A DNA stretch of 64,000 nucleotides from contig JASLQF010000034.1 in NCBI GenBank assembly GCA_030744625.1, positions 1 through 64,000 on the forward strand, in the 5' to 3' direction. The DNA comes from Rhodospirillales bacterium (GTDB taxonomy: Bacteria > Pseudomonadota > Alphaproteobacteria > Rhodospirillales > JASLQF01). Numbering within the stretch: position 1 is the stretch's first letter; each line of letters begins with the position of its first letter. Made by a program: the position numbers and the translations under genes. The notes under the pieces are model-generated. The model was given only the letters and a program-made list of their open reading frames with translations. It had not been told where the DNA came from and did not search any database. This document shows, piece after piece, positions 34,787 to 43,601 of this stretch.

Positions 34787-35137
34787 TCAGTTGCAGGGAT
34801 AGGTTTCGGCGAAGGCACGGACAGCCGCGCGGCTGGCGCTCAGACTGCGGGCTTCCGGATGGCGGTCCAGCCAGCGCTTGACGACGTCCTGTATCTGGTC
34901 CGAGGACGTTGCCTCCGGGATGCAGGCGCGGCGGCCGTCGACGGGCCCGTCCCGCAAAACGCCCGCGATGGCAACCACATAGCCGAGGCACATGCCGGCG
35001 CTTAGCATGAACGGGGTGCTCGCCGGTGCCGAGCACATCATGTGCAATTCGTAGCCGTCGTAGTCCGCCGCCGCCGTAGCGGTCCACTGCATGCCCGCAC
35101 ACAGCACCGCGACCCGAACCCCGCGATACGTCATCAC
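34787..35137 (-). CDS. Rap1a/Tai-like small exported protein
   Basis: A 116-residue protein with a weak N-terminal export segment. CSAPASTPFMLSAGMCLGYVVAI, then CIPEATSSDQ and VVKRWLDRHPEARSL..FAETYPCN, resemble the Rap1a/Tai family, which includes type VI secretion immunity proteins but also many housekeeping envelope proteins. Four or more Cys suggest disulfides. No effector or T6SS gene is near. Its start overlaps the stop of the TPR gene (ATGA), so both are translated together. Confidence 0.65.
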   Translation of the reverse strand: MMTYRGVRVAVLCAGMQWTATAAADYDGYELHMMCSAPASTPFMLSAGMCLGYVVAIAGVLRDGPVDGRRACIPEATSSDQIQDVVKRWLDRHPEARSLSASRAAVRAFAETYPCN

Positions 35138-35556
35138 CGCTCCTCCAATTGCCGCAACCGCTTGGCGAACCGTTCGTCGGCGGGATCGAGCGACCTGGCC
35201 TTGCGATAATCTTCCTCGGCGCGGTCGCGCCGGCCCATCTCCTCGAAGACCAGACCGCGGTGGTAATAGTCGGAGGGGCGACCCGCTGTCAATCCGATGA
35301 CCCGTTCATAGTCGGCGATGGCGGGCGCGTACTCCCCGAGCTTGCGGTAGGCGTCGGCGCGTCGGCGCAGATTCTCCGCCAACTCCATCCCGGACAGCCT
35401 TCCCGAGGCGATGGAGCTGGTAAAATAACGGACCTGTATGCTCAGCTCGCCGCGGTTTTCGCCGCCGGCGCAGGCGTTTTCTTCGCCCATCTCCGAGGCG
35501 CCAGCCACACCGGCCATCGCAACGACCAGCACGAGCACCATCGCCGATCGTGTCAT
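35134..35556 (-). CDS. exported TPR-repeat protein
   Basis: A 140-residue protein with a signal peptide (SAMVLVLVVAMAGVAGA) and two to three TPR motifs (LRRRADAYRKLGEYAPAIAD, YYHRGLVFEEMGRRDRAEED). It probably binds another envelope protein. ATG 35556 has GGAG upstream and fits the signal; the frame can extend to 35610. It is translationally coupled to the Rap1a-like gene. Confidence 0.75.
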   Translation of the reverse strand: MTRSAMVLVLVVAMAGVAGASEMGEENACAGGENRGELSIQVRYFTSSIASGRLSGMELAENLRRRADAYRKLGEYAPAIADYERVIGLTAGRPSDYYHRGLVFEEMGRRDRAEEDYRKARSLDPADERFAKRLRQLEER

Positions 35557-35691
35557 GCCGGGCTCCTCGTCGTCTCCTGGTGGGCTGTCTCCTTGTTGGC
35601 GACGGTACACCGGTTACGGCGTCGGAGAAAGCCCGCTCGCTTGACCCCGACACGGACTTCGAACAGGCTTATGGCTGGCAAGGGGAAGATC

Positions 35692-37317
35692 ATGGCGGGA
35701 ACGGCGGTGCAAGACATCGGGACCTACGACTACGTCATCGTCGGCGCGGGATCGGCGGGCTGCGTACTGGCCAACCGCCTGAGCGCCGACGCCGGCGTCT
35801 CGGTGCTGCTGTTGGAAGCCGGCGGCAAGGACAATTATTTCTGGATTCACGTGCCCGTGGGCTACCTCTACACCATCAACAATCCGCGCACGGACTGGTG
35901 CTTCACCACCGAGGCGGAGGCGGGCCTCAACGGCCGCGCCCTCAACTATCCGAGGGGCCGGACCCTGGGCGGCTGCTCGTCGATAAATGCCATGCTCTAT
36001 TTGCGTGGCCAGGCGCGCGACTATGATGGGTGGCGCCAGATGGGCAATGGAGGCTGGGGCTGGGACGACGTGCTGCCCTACTTCAAGCGCTCCGAGGATT
36101 ATGCCTTCGGCGCCGACGAGCACCACGCCACGGGCGGCGAATGGCGGGTCGAGGCCCCCCGCGTCACCTGGGAGATCATCGATGCCTTCAAGGAGGCAGC
36201 GGTCGAGAACGGGATCCCCGAAACCCCGGACTTCAACCGCGGCAACAACGAAGGCTGCGGCTATTTCAAGGTCAATCAGAAGCGCGGCATCAGATGGAGC
36301 ACGGCCAAGGCCTTCCTGAGGCCGGCGCGGGGACGCAAGAACCTCACCGTGTTGACCCACGCCCAGGCCGACCGTCTGCTGTTGGATGGCAAGCGGGCGA
36401 CCGGCCTGGAGTTCAGGCACGACGGCGTGCCGTCGCGGGCGCGGGCGCGGGGCGAGGTAATCCTGGCCGCCGGGGCCGTCGGCTCGCCCCAGCTTCTCCA
36501 GCTTTCGGGCATAGGGCCGTCGAAGCTTTTGCACGATTGTGGTGTCGCCGTCGCCCACGATCTGCCGGGCGTCGGCGAGAACCTGCAGGACCACTTGCAG
36601 CTCCGGCTCATCTTCAAGGTGAGGAACACCGTCACCATGAACCAGCTGGAGAAGAGCCTGTTCAGGAAGATCGGCATGGGCCTCGAATACATCTTATTCA
36701 GGCGCGGACCGCTGACCATGGCGCCGAGCCAGTTCGGTGCCTTCGCCAAGAGCGACCCGAGCCGCGAGACACCCAATCTGGAGTACCACATCCAGCCCCT
36801 GAGCCTGGACAAGTTCGGCGACCCGCTCCACGACTTCCCGGCCTTCACCGCTTCGGTGTGCAACCTGCGCCCCGACGCGCGCGGCGGCGTGCGCATCAAG
36901 AGCCCGGACCCCCGGGAACACCCGGCCATCGCGCCCAATTACCTATCGACGGAAAGCGACCGGCGGGTCGCCGTCGACGCCATCAAGCTGACCCGCAGGA
37001 TCGCCGCCGCCAAAGCCCTCTCCCGGTTCGAGCCCGAGGAGTACCTGCCCGGACCGGACGCTCAGAGCGACGCCGACCTGGCCCGGGCGGCGGCCGACAT
37101 CGGCACCACTATTTTCCACCCGGTCGGCACCTGCAAGATGGGCTCGGGCGAGGATGCGGTGGTCGACGACCGCCTGCGCGTCCGTGGGATGGAAGGCCTG
37201 CGCGTCGTCGACGCCTCGGTGATGCCGACGATCACGTCCGGCAACACCAACTCGCCGACCATCATGATCGCCGAGAAGGCAAGCGACATGATCAAGGAGG
37301 ACCGGCGCGGCGGGTGA
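35692..37317 (+). CDS. GMC family oxidoreductase (choline dehydrogenase-like)
   Basis: A 541-residue flavoenzyme. The FAD fold begins DYVIVGAGSAGCVLANRL (15-32), the second GMC signature is NYPRGRTLGGCSSINAM, and GEVILAAGAVGSPQLLQLSGIG is the PS00624 motif. The catalytic His region is FHPVGTCKMG and the end has TSGNTNSPTIMIAEKA. Family members oxidise alcohols such as choline, PEG or aliphatic alcohols. No betB aldehyde dehydrogenase or betI regulator is adjacent, so choline is not implied. ATG 35692 has AAGGGGA five bases away. The tRNA-Arg fragment lies 72 nt beyond its stop. Confidence 0.88.
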   Translation: MAGTAVQDIGTYDYVIVGAGSAGCVLANRLSADAGVSVLLLEAGGKDNYFWIHVPVGYLYTINNPRTDWCFTTEAEAGLNGRALNYPRGRTLGGCSSINAMLYLRGQARDYDGWRQMGNGGWGWDDVLPYFKRSEDYAFGADEHHATGGEWRVEAPRVTWEIIDAFKEAAVENGIPETPDFNRGNNEGCGYFKVNQKRGIRWSTAKAFLRPARGRKNLTVLTHAQADRLLLDGKRATGLEFRHDGVPSRARARGEVILAAGAVGSPQLLQLSGIGPSKLLHDCGVAVAHDLPGVGENLQDHLQLRLIFKVRNTVTMNQLEKSLFRKIGMGLEYILFRRGPLTMAPSQFGAFAKSDPSRETPNLEYHIQPLSLDKFGDPLHDFPAFTASVCNLRPDARGGVRIKSPDPREHPAIAPNYLSTESDRRVAVDAIKLTRRIAAAKALSRFEPEEYLPGPDAQSDADLARAAADIGTTIFHPVGTCKMGSGEDAVVDDRLRVRGMEGLRVVDASVMPTITSGNTNSPTIMIAEKASDMIKEDRRGG

Positions 37318-37388
37318 GGGCGGTGGCGGTGGTCGCCGAACTTTTACCCTTCGGGGTCACTGATTTTCGCGGTCCACAAACGAAACAG

Positions 37389-37440
37389 GACTACGCACCG
37401 GGGGGTTGGGGGTTCGGATCCTCGCGGGCGCGCCAAAGCC
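37389..37440 (+). pseudogene. fragment of tRNA-Arg (3' half), possible attachment site
   Basis: Fifty-two bases align without gaps to 15199-15250, from the anticodon loop through CCA and six bases beyond, with 45 identical. The T loop is changed from TTCGAGT to TTCGGAT (A58 lost) and there is no 5' half, so it is not a functional tRNA. Same orientation as the intact gene 22 kb away. This is the pattern left by integration at a tRNA 3' end, although no integrase gene remains in between. Confidence 0.8.
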
Positions 37441-37463
37441 ACCAGAAAATCACGGCAAGAAGA

Positions 37464-37485
37464 AGCCGGGCGCTTACGCCCGGCT
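37464..37485. terminator. hairpin after the tRNA fragment
   Basis: A perfect 9-bp stem AGCCGGGCG/CGCCCGGCT with a CTTA loop. Preceded by AGA and followed by TCCTAG, so only a short U run exists. It could end transcription of the GMC gene (plus strand). It may have been copied together with the tRNA end, though no equal hairpin follows the intact tRNA. Confidence 0.6.
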
Positions 37486-37617
37486 TCCTAGGGAGGATCG
37501 TGCCATTTGCGGGACCATCCCTGGGGGAGGGAAGAAACGGTCCTGGGCACCTCATCTTTCTAGCAAATCGGTGTTAATGGGGTGTTTCAAGAATATGAAC
37601 AAACGTTATCCCCGCTT

Positions 37618-39954
37618 TCACGAAGCCTTGGCGGCCGTGGCGGCGGTGCCCGTGGCGGCGAGCGCCTTGCCGATGGCCTCCTGGACCTCGACGATATCGA
37701 TGGGCTTGGTCAGGTAGTCGTCGAAACCCGCCTCGATGCCACGCGCCACGTCTCGCGGCTTGGCATTGGCCGACAGGGCAATGACCGGAATGGAACTCGT
37801 CTTTTTGGAGCGTTTCAGCCGCTTCACCGCCTGCGTCCCGCTCATTCCCGGCAGGTTGATGTCCATGATGATGACATCGGGCTGGTACTTGCGCGCCAGC
37901 TTGAGGCCGACCTCGGCGTCGTCGGCGCAGACCATGCCGACGTCGGGCAGGCGCTCGACAATCTCTTCCATGATGCGCTGGTTGGACGGATCGTCCTCGA
38001 TGCAAAGCAAAGCGTAGCCGCCGGCGTCGAGACCCCATCGCAATTTCCGGTCGGACGGGGTTGGGCACGTCGCCTTCCCCGCCTGGCCCTCCACCGCCCG
38101 CGGCAGTTCCACCCAAAACGTGCTGCCCGCGCCCTCGACGCTTTCGAAACCGATGCGCCCGCCCATGAGCGCGACGAGCCGCTTGCACAGGGTCAAGCCA
38201 ACTCCCGTCCCCTCGATGTCCGTCGCCTCGGCGCCGAGCCGTGCGAACGGCGTGAACAGATCGACCTGCTTGTGCTCGGGGACGCCTCGACCGGTGTCGA
38301 CGACGACGAGGCGCACCATGCCGCCCTCCGCCTCCGCGCACTCCAGGCGCACGGTGCCGCCGGGCCGATTGTACTTCACCGCGTTCGACAAGAGGTTGAG
38401 CAGCACCTGCTTGAGGCTCGCCTCGTCGGCGCGCACCCGGGGCAAGCGCTGGGCCTCGAATCGCCCAAAGGTCTCGACGCCGAATCTTTTCGAAATCGGC
38501 TCGGTAAGTTTCAGGCATTCCAGGAACAAGCCATCCAGCGCCACGTCCTCGATCGACACGCTCAGCGCCCCGCTCTCGATATCGGATAGCTCCAGAATCT
38601 CTTTGATGAGGTTCAGGAGTTGGGTGCCACCCTGCATGATATAGCCGACGTATTCCTTTTGCGTTTCGCTGAGAGGCGCGGTTGTACTGGCTTCCATAAG
38701 CTGCCCGAAACCGAGGATGGCGTTCAAGGGGGTGCGCAACTCGTGGCTCATGCTCGACAGGAAGGTGGTCTTCGCCCGGTTCGCGGCTTCGGCCCGGTCC
38801 TTGGCAAAGCGCAACTCGACTTCGGCCCGCTTGCGCTCGGTGATATCCTGAGCGAGGGCGAAGTAGCCGAGAACGTCACCGGACGTGTCGATGTGGGGAA
38901 CGTAGGTGGCCTGAAATTGGCGCACTGTCCCGTTGGTGGGCTCGAAGCTGTCTTCAAAGGTGACCTCCTGGCCCGCCAGCACCTCATCGACGTGAGGGGA
39001 AATCCGGCCATAAAGTCCATCGCCGATCACGTCCTTCACGCTCCTGCCGATGGCGTCCTCGACGTCGGCGCCGAACCATTCCTTGTGATGTTTGTTCACG
39101 AACCGGTAACGGCGGGTAGCGTCGATGTAAGAGACGACGGCGGGCAGGTTATCGGCCACCAGGCGCAAGCGGCGCTCGCTGTCGCGTAGCGCCTCCTCGG
39201 CCCGCCTGCGTTCGGTGATGTCCTGCATGTGGCCAATGCTATAAAGGGGCGCGCCGTCGTCGTCGCGGACAATCGAAGCGCTCACGTCCACCCACACCTT
39301 TCGCCCATCCTTGCAAATGTAGCGCCTCTCGCCGCGAAAGCCGTCGGTCTCTCCGGCGAGCATTTGCGCGAACAATTCCCGGCTTTGTTCCTTGTCCTCC
39401 GGGTCGGTGATGTCGAGCCGGTCGAGCTTGAGCAATTCGTCGGGCGAATATCCCAGCAAGTCGGCGGCCGCCCGGTTGACCGAAATCCAGCGGCCTTCGG
39501 TATCGACCAGGCCCATGGGCACGGCGGCGTTGTCGAAGGCGCCCTTAAAGCGCTCCTGGCTCGCCTTCAGCGCCTCCATGAGGGCGCGGTGCTTCTCTTC
39601 GCCCTGACGCCGCCTTTCCTCCAACGCCTCGGCCCGCGCAAGGATCGCCGCCGCCGCCCACACCGCCAACAGGGCGAGGGCGCGGCTGGCTGGCTCCAGC
39701 CACGCAGTGGCGCCGGCCGGGGCTAAGATGTATCCGGCGGCGGCCAGTACGGTGCATAGAGCCGCCCAAGACAGGGGACGCCGCGGACCGCTTCGCCACC
39801 CACCGACGAGTACAGACACGACATAGGCCACCCCGGCGGTGGCGCCCAGGGGCGTCAACAGATCGGCCGCCAAGACGGCGAAGGCCAGGACGAGCGCCAC
39901 AACGCTTCGCCACGCATCGGGCCATCGCGCGCCTACACTCCACGGGATCGACAT
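37618..39954 (-). CDS. hybrid sensor histidine kinase with two PAS domains and receiver
   Basis: A 778-residue protein. Four or so N-terminal membrane helices (about residues 16-108) are followed by a short coiled coil, PAS1 with PAC (about 130-255), PAS2 with PAC (about 262-380), HisKA with His404 (FLSSMSHELRTPLNAILGF), HATPase (NLLSNAVKYN, DTGRGVPE, GTGVGLTL) and a C-terminal receiver (about 645-765) with phosphoacceptor Asp698 (VIIMDINLPGMSG). It senses an unknown signal, perhaps by a PAS ligand, and sends phosphate through its own receiver, normally on to an Hpt protein. The promoter side is the AT-rich repeat region at 40000-40180. Confidence 0.92.
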   Translation of the reverse strand: MSIPWSVGARWPDAWRSVVALVLAFAVLAADLLTPLGATAGVAYVVSVLVGGWRSGPRRPLSWAALCTVLAAAGYILAPAGATAWLEPASRALALLAVWAAAAILARAEALEERRRQGEEKHRALMEALKASQERFKGAFDNAAVPMGLVDTEGRWISVNRAAADLLGYSPDELLKLDRLDITDPEDKEQSRELFAQMLAGETDGFRGERRYICKDGRKVWVDVSASIVRDDDGAPLYSIGHMQDITERRRAEEALRDSERRLRLVADNLPAVVSYIDATRRYRFVNKHHKEWFGADVEDAIGRSVKDVIGDGLYGRISPHVDEVLAGQEVTFEDSFEPTNGTVRQFQATYVPHIDTSGDVLGYFALAQDITERKRAEVELRFAKDRAEAANRAKTTFLSSMSHELRTPLNAILGFGQLMEASTTAPLSETQKEYVGYIMQGGTQLLNLIKEILELSDIESGALSVSIEDVALDGLFLECLKLTEPISKRFGVETFGRFEAQRLPRVRADEASLKQVLLNLLSNAVKYNRPGGTVRLECAEAEGGMVRLVVVDTGRGVPEHKQVDLFTPFARLGAEATDIEGTGVGLTLCKRLVALMGGRIGFESVEGAGSTFWVELPRAVEGQAGKATCPTPSDRKLRWGLDAGGYALLCIEDDPSNQRIMEEIVERLPDVGMVCADDAEVGLKLARKYQPDVIIMDINLPGMSGTQAVKRLKRSKKTSSIPVIALSANAKPRDVARGIEAGFDDYLTKPIDIVEVQEAIGKALAATGTAATAAKAS

Positions 39955-40098
39955 TCGATGCCTTTACGTATCCACACCGGCGCGCCGCTCGACGGCAAAC
40001 ACGCCGAAACGGAAAATAATCAACTTGATAACTATCATCAACAGAATATTATAAAAAATGGAATTAGTATTTAGAAATACCATTAAAGATTGGTGCAC

Positions 40099-40164
40099 TA
40101 GTATACTGATCAGGACATTAGCATTAGTACGTTAGTATACCGATATAGCCATTAGTATTAGTAC
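40099..40164. repeat. two imperfect 32-nt direct repeats in an AT-rich intergenic region
   Basis: Units 40099-40130 and 40133-40164 share TAGTATAC at the left and ATTAGTAC at the right, with about 26 of 32 positions equal and a 34-nt period. They lie in an AT-rich pocket (about 40000-40180) between the divergent hybrid-kinase and VOC genes, the only such pocket of this strength seen in the window. Each unit also has a GTATAC palindrome. They may bind a regulator of the two genes, or mark a transferred segment. Confidence 0.65.
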
Positions 40165-40301
40165 TATTGTATATCATTGAGGAATGAAGCAGCGCCTACC
40201 GCACCGACACCCGGCGTGGCGCAAGAAGAGCCGCTTACCCCTCCCTCAAACGTGCTATGGTGCGAGATACGGCAAATGCACCGGCGTGGAGAAAAGGGAC
40301 C

Positions 40302-41183
40302 ATGAGACGCGGTATCGACCATCTCGTTCTGTGCGTGCGCGACTTGGAGGCGGCGCGCCAAACTTACGAGACCATGGGCTTCACCACCACGCCACGAGCC
40401 GTCCATCCGTTCGGCACCGGCAATTTTCTGGTTCAGCTCCAGGGCAACTTCCTCGAGCTCCTGGCCGTCCTCGATGCCGCGAAGATCCCGCCCATGGAAC
40501 CCGGGCGCTACAGTTTCGCGGCCTTCAGCGAAGCGTTCCTGGAGAAGCGCCAGGGCATGTCCACCCTGGTCCTGCAAAGCGACGATGCGCGCCGCGATCT
40601 CGCCGAGTTCGCGGAAAAGGGGCTGCGCACTTACGAGCCCGTCGATTTTTCCCGCAAGGCGACGTTGCCCGACGGCTCCCAGGTGACGGTATCCTTTTCC
40701 CTGGCCTTCGTCTCCGACGAGGCCATGCCCGAGGCCGGCTTCTTCGCCTGCCAGCATCATCATCCGCCGGAATACTTCTGGAAACCGCAGTTTCAGACGC
40801 ACGCCAATGGGGCGCGGCGCATCACCGAGGTCTTCATGGTGGCCGGCGAGCCGGCATCCGCGGCCGGCTTCTACGAGCACCTCTACGGTCCCCAAAACGT
40901 CGCCGCCGCCGACGGCGCCCTCACCGTGGAGACGGGCCAGGAACGAATCACCGTACTCGGCCCCGCCGGGTTCGCGGCTCGCTTCCCCGGCGTTGACCGC
41001 GCCGATGCTCCGGCGACGCCCCACTTCGCGGGATACCGCCTCGTCGTCGCCGACCTCGGCGCCATGAAATCGTTGTTGTCGGAGCGCGCCGTGGCCTTCC
41101 GCAAGGGCGCCGGAAGCCTGTGGATCGCGCCCGAGGACGCCTTCGGCGCCGTCGTCGAGTTCGCGCCGGAGAACGGGGCGTAG
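40302..41183 (+). CDS. VOC family (glyoxalase-like) protein
   Basis: A 293-residue protein with two vicinal-oxygen-chelate modules. The start RGIDHLVLCVRDLEAARQTYETMGF is the typical first beta-alpha-beta unit, and FKPQ/ARRITEVFMVAGEPASAAGFYEHLYGP begins the second. It resembles the Glyoxalase_3/PF13468 group, whose members are mostly uncharacterised lyases or dioxygenases. ATG 40302 has AAGGGA upstream. The following radical SAM gene is 28 nt away on the same strand. Confidence 0.8.
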   Translation: MRRGIDHLVLCVRDLEAARQTYETMGFTTTPRAVHPFGTGNFLVQLQGNFLELLAVLDAAKIPPMEPGRYSFAAFSEAFLEKRQGMSTLVLQSDDARRDLAEFAEKGLRTYEPVDFSRKATLPDGSQVTVSFSLAFVSDEAMPEAGFFACQHHHPPEYFWKPQFQTHANGARRITEVFMVAGEPASAAGFYEHLYGPQNVAAADGALTVETGQERITVLGPAGFAARFPGVDRADAPATPHFAGYRLVVADLGAMKSLLSERAVAFRKGAGSLWIAPEDAFGAVVEFAPENGA

Positions 41184-41211
41184 GGGACAGCACCCCCCGG
41201 AGCGGCACGGG

Positions 41212-42483
41212 ATGACCGCTTTCGACGAGCTTTCAACTTGGGACGATCGGGCGCTTGCGAAACGGCTCGGCTGGTATCGGGACGTCGCCGAAAACCGCTT
41301 TCCGGCGCGCTTCCGCGTGGCGCGCACGGTACCGCTTTCGCTGTCTCCCGAGGACGCCTCCGAGGACGCGTTGCGGGACGAGCTCGACCGGCTCACCCCG
41401 GTATTCGAGGAACGCCGGCGACGCATCGCGGAAAGCGCCGAGGCGCTGGGGCAGGCGGCGGCGGGGCCCGACCTGCTCGATCTCTGCCGGGCGCTGGTCT
41501 GGCGCATGCTGGCACACTGCAACTTCTGCGAATGGGACTGCCGCGTGGACAGGACCGGCGGTGCCAAGTTCGGCGCCTGCAAGCTGGCCGCCCAATCGCG
41601 CGTCAGCACCTACTTCCACCACCTGGGCGAGGAACTCGTCTATCGCGGCCGGTCGGGCTCCGGCACCATCTTCTTCACGTCCTGCAACATGCGCTGCGCG
41701 TTTTGCCAGAATGGCGACATCGCAGCCGACAAGGACAACGGCACGGTGGTCGACGCGCGCACCCTGGCCACCATGGCGTGGCTGCTGCGCATGGAGGGAT
41801 GTCACAACATCAACTGGGTGGGGGGCGATCCGACCATCCACCTGCACGCCATCGTCGACGCCATCTGGCTTCTCGGGGGCGAGTTCGCAATGCCGTCGCG
41901 CCGGGACCTCGGTGCCGCGCTGCCCATGAAGGCCGACCCCTTCCGCCCGGGCGTCGCGTTCCCGATGGACGGTTACGAGGGTGGCTACAAGGGCGCCTTC
42001 AACGCGCCCATGCTGTGGAACAGCAATTTCTTCATGTCGGAAGATGCCATGAAGCTCTTGCGAATCCTCATCGACGTGTGGCTGCCCGATTTCAAGTTCG
42101 GCCCCGGGCGCTGCGCGGTCACGCTGTCGCGTACCCCGCGTTATTGGGAGACGGTGACGCGCAACCTGGGACTCGTCGAGGACTGGGGCGGGGACGCCAC
42201 CATTCGCCACCTGATCATGCCCAACCACGTGGAGTGCTGCACGTTCCCGGTGCTCGACTGGATCGCCGAGAACATGCCGGGCGTGCCCGTCAACATCATG
42301 GATCAATACCGGCCGGAGACCTGCTGCGATCCCTCCGACGAAAAATACTCGAAGCGTTACGCCGGAATGGCGCGCCGTCCCACCCCCGACGAGATTCAAG
42401 CCGCCTACCGGCACGCTCAAGAGCGCCGCGTCAACTACCAGACCATCACCCACGAGAAGAACACCATGGGGTTGTTCGCTTGA
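41212..42483 (+). CDS. radical SAM protein of the PflX/COG1313 type
   Basis: A 423-residue enzyme. The radical SAM cluster is C158, C162, C165 (CNMRCAFC) in TIFFTSCNM. A second Cys group, C103, C106, C110 and C123 (CNFCEWDCRVDR..GACK), lies before it and is typical of COG1313, related to pyruvate formate-lyase activases. Later motifs are WVGGDPTIH, WNSNFFMSEDAM, PDFKFGPGRCA and RHLIMPNHVECC. It is about 100 residues longer than many PflX proteins, because of an N-terminal helical extension and an insert around 230-260. Substrate unknown. It may be cotranscribed with the VOC gene. Confidence 0.85.
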   Translation: MTAFDELSTWDDRALAKRLGWYRDVAENRFPARFRVARTVPLSLSPEDASEDALRDELDRLTPVFEERRRRIAESAEALGQAAAGPDLLDLCRALVWRMLAHCNFCEWDCRVDRTGGAKFGACKLAAQSRVSTYFHHLGEELVYRGRSGSGTIFFTSCNMRCAFCQNGDIAADKDNGTVVDARTLATMAWLLRMEGCHNINWVGGDPTIHLHAIVDAIWLLGGEFAMPSRRDLGAALPMKADPFRPGVAFPMDGYEGGYKGAFNAPMLWNSNFFMSEDAMKLLRILIDVWLPDFKFGPGRCAVTLSRTPRYWETVTRNLGLVEDWGGDATIRHLIMPNHVECCTFPVLDWIAENMPGVPVNIMDQYRPETCCDPSDEKYSKRYAGMARRPTPDEIQAAYRHAQERRVNYQTITHEKNTMGLFA

Positions 42484-42678
42484 GCCCCCGCTAGGGTCGT
42501 CCGAAGGCACACGGCGCCTTGTCCGGCGCCGCCCATCACTCGTTTTCACATCCCATTCACACCGCGTTCGCATGGTGGCAACGCCGCCTTGGTAACGATT
42601 ACCAGGCGCCCACCGCCCAATGATGGCAACGGAACGGCAGAAGGCCGTAAAGGCGGCGGCAAGCGGATGGGAGATCCC

Positions 42679-43206
42679 ATGTCCGAAGCGTACGCGACGG
42701 ACGACAATGATCGGGCTGCGCAGTCCACCGGCATGAAGGTGTTGCTTGCCGACGACCATGCCTCGTATCGCGACCTGATCTCCCAAGCCTTGCGCAAGGC
42801 CCACCCAGACGTGACGGTGATCGAGGCGCGCAATTTAGCCGAGGCGTTGCAAGTCGCCAGGGCCCACGACGACCTGAGCTTGGCCATCGTCGACCTCATC
42901 ATGCCGGGGATGGACGGTTTCGCGGGCATCGCGGCACTGCGCGACAGGCTGCCCGAAATTCCCATCGTCGTGGTTTCAGCCTTGAGCAGACCCCGGTACG
43001 TCCGTCAGGCTTACGATCACGGGGCCGACGGATTCGTTCCGAAGACAGCGAACGCCAAGCCGCTGCTCGGCGCCCTTGACGTGGTGCTGTCCGGCGGGGT
43101 CTACGTGCCGCCGGAAGCGCTCGAGGCGGGCGGCGGCGGCCCCCTCGAGGCGGCGCTGCGGGCGGCCAAGACGGGGCTCTTCGGCCGGCAGGGTTCCGAC
43201 CGGTGA
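42679..43206 (+). CDS. stand-alone receiver (NarL-type) response regulator
   Basis: A 175-residue protein with one receiver domain: acidic pocket DDH (25-27), phosphoacceptor Asp72 (IVDLIMPGMDG) and Lys in FVPKTA. Its linker GGVYVPPEAL is that of NarL/LuxR-type regulators, but the chain ends about 25 residues later without the expected HTH, so it does not bind DNA by that route. It may be a phosphate sink, or a truncated NarL regulator whose HTH was lost. ATG 42679 has GGGAGA in front. It could serve the orphan kinases of the window. Confidence 0.85.
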   Translation: MSEAYATDDNDRAAQSTGMKVLLADDHASYRDLISQALRKAHPDVTVIEARNLAEALQVARAHDDLSLAIVDLIMPGMDGFAGIAALRDRLPEIPIVVVSALSRPRYVRQAYDHGADGFVPKTANAKPLLGALDVVLSGGVYVPPEALEAGGGGPLEAALRAAKTGLFGRQGSDR

Positions 43207-43226
43207 ATGAAAGGCCGGGAGGGCCC

Positions 43227-43496
43227 TCAGGGTTTTCCATACCCGGATAGCACGTCGCGGCCCGCATCCGTGACTTGGAATACAAGGTCGCCGCCGGCGT
43301 TGGCGAGCCGTGCCCAGCGACGTGCCGTGAGCACAAGGGCGGTACGGCAATGGATGCCGCGGGGCGGCTGTTTCAGAAGCGTCGCCCGTTCGCCGGGAGA
43401 TGCCTTGAGTATCTCAAGTTCGCGTTTGACGTTGATGACGGCAATCACGCTTCGATGGGCGCCGTCAAGAATACACGGCGATCCATCGATAGACAC
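43227..43496 (-). CDS. hypothetical protein
   Basis: An 89-residue frame opposite to its neighbours, not recognised. The C-terminal half (ARRWARLANAGGDLVFQVTDAGRDVLS) looks like a small winged-helix end, and composition is protein-like. The start GTG 43496 has only a weak site (GAAGG). It fills an otherwise empty 395-nt gap between the receiver and peroxidase genes. May be real or chance. Confidence 0.4.
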   Translation of the reverse strand: MSIDGSPCILDGAHRSVIAVINVKRELEILKASPGERATLLKQPPRGIHCRTALVLTARRWARLANAGGDLVFQVTDAGRDVLSGYGKP

Positions 43497-43601
43497 CCTT
43501 CGCCGCGCTTCGTATCATTCCCGGCCACGACATGCCGGCGGTGAAGGCCGTGCCATGGAAGAGATGGGGCTCATGGAGGAGACGGGCGGAGGGAACTGAC
43601 C

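Noticed and set aside
35149-35691. N-terminal extension of the GMC oxidoreductase by 181 codons
   Set aside because: This part is antisense to the TPR gene and lacks homology; a strong ribosome-binding site precedes ATG 35692.
37363-37435. A second complete tRNA-Arg
   Set aside because: Only the 3' half resembles a tRNA; the acceptor 5' strand and D arm are absent and A58 is lost.
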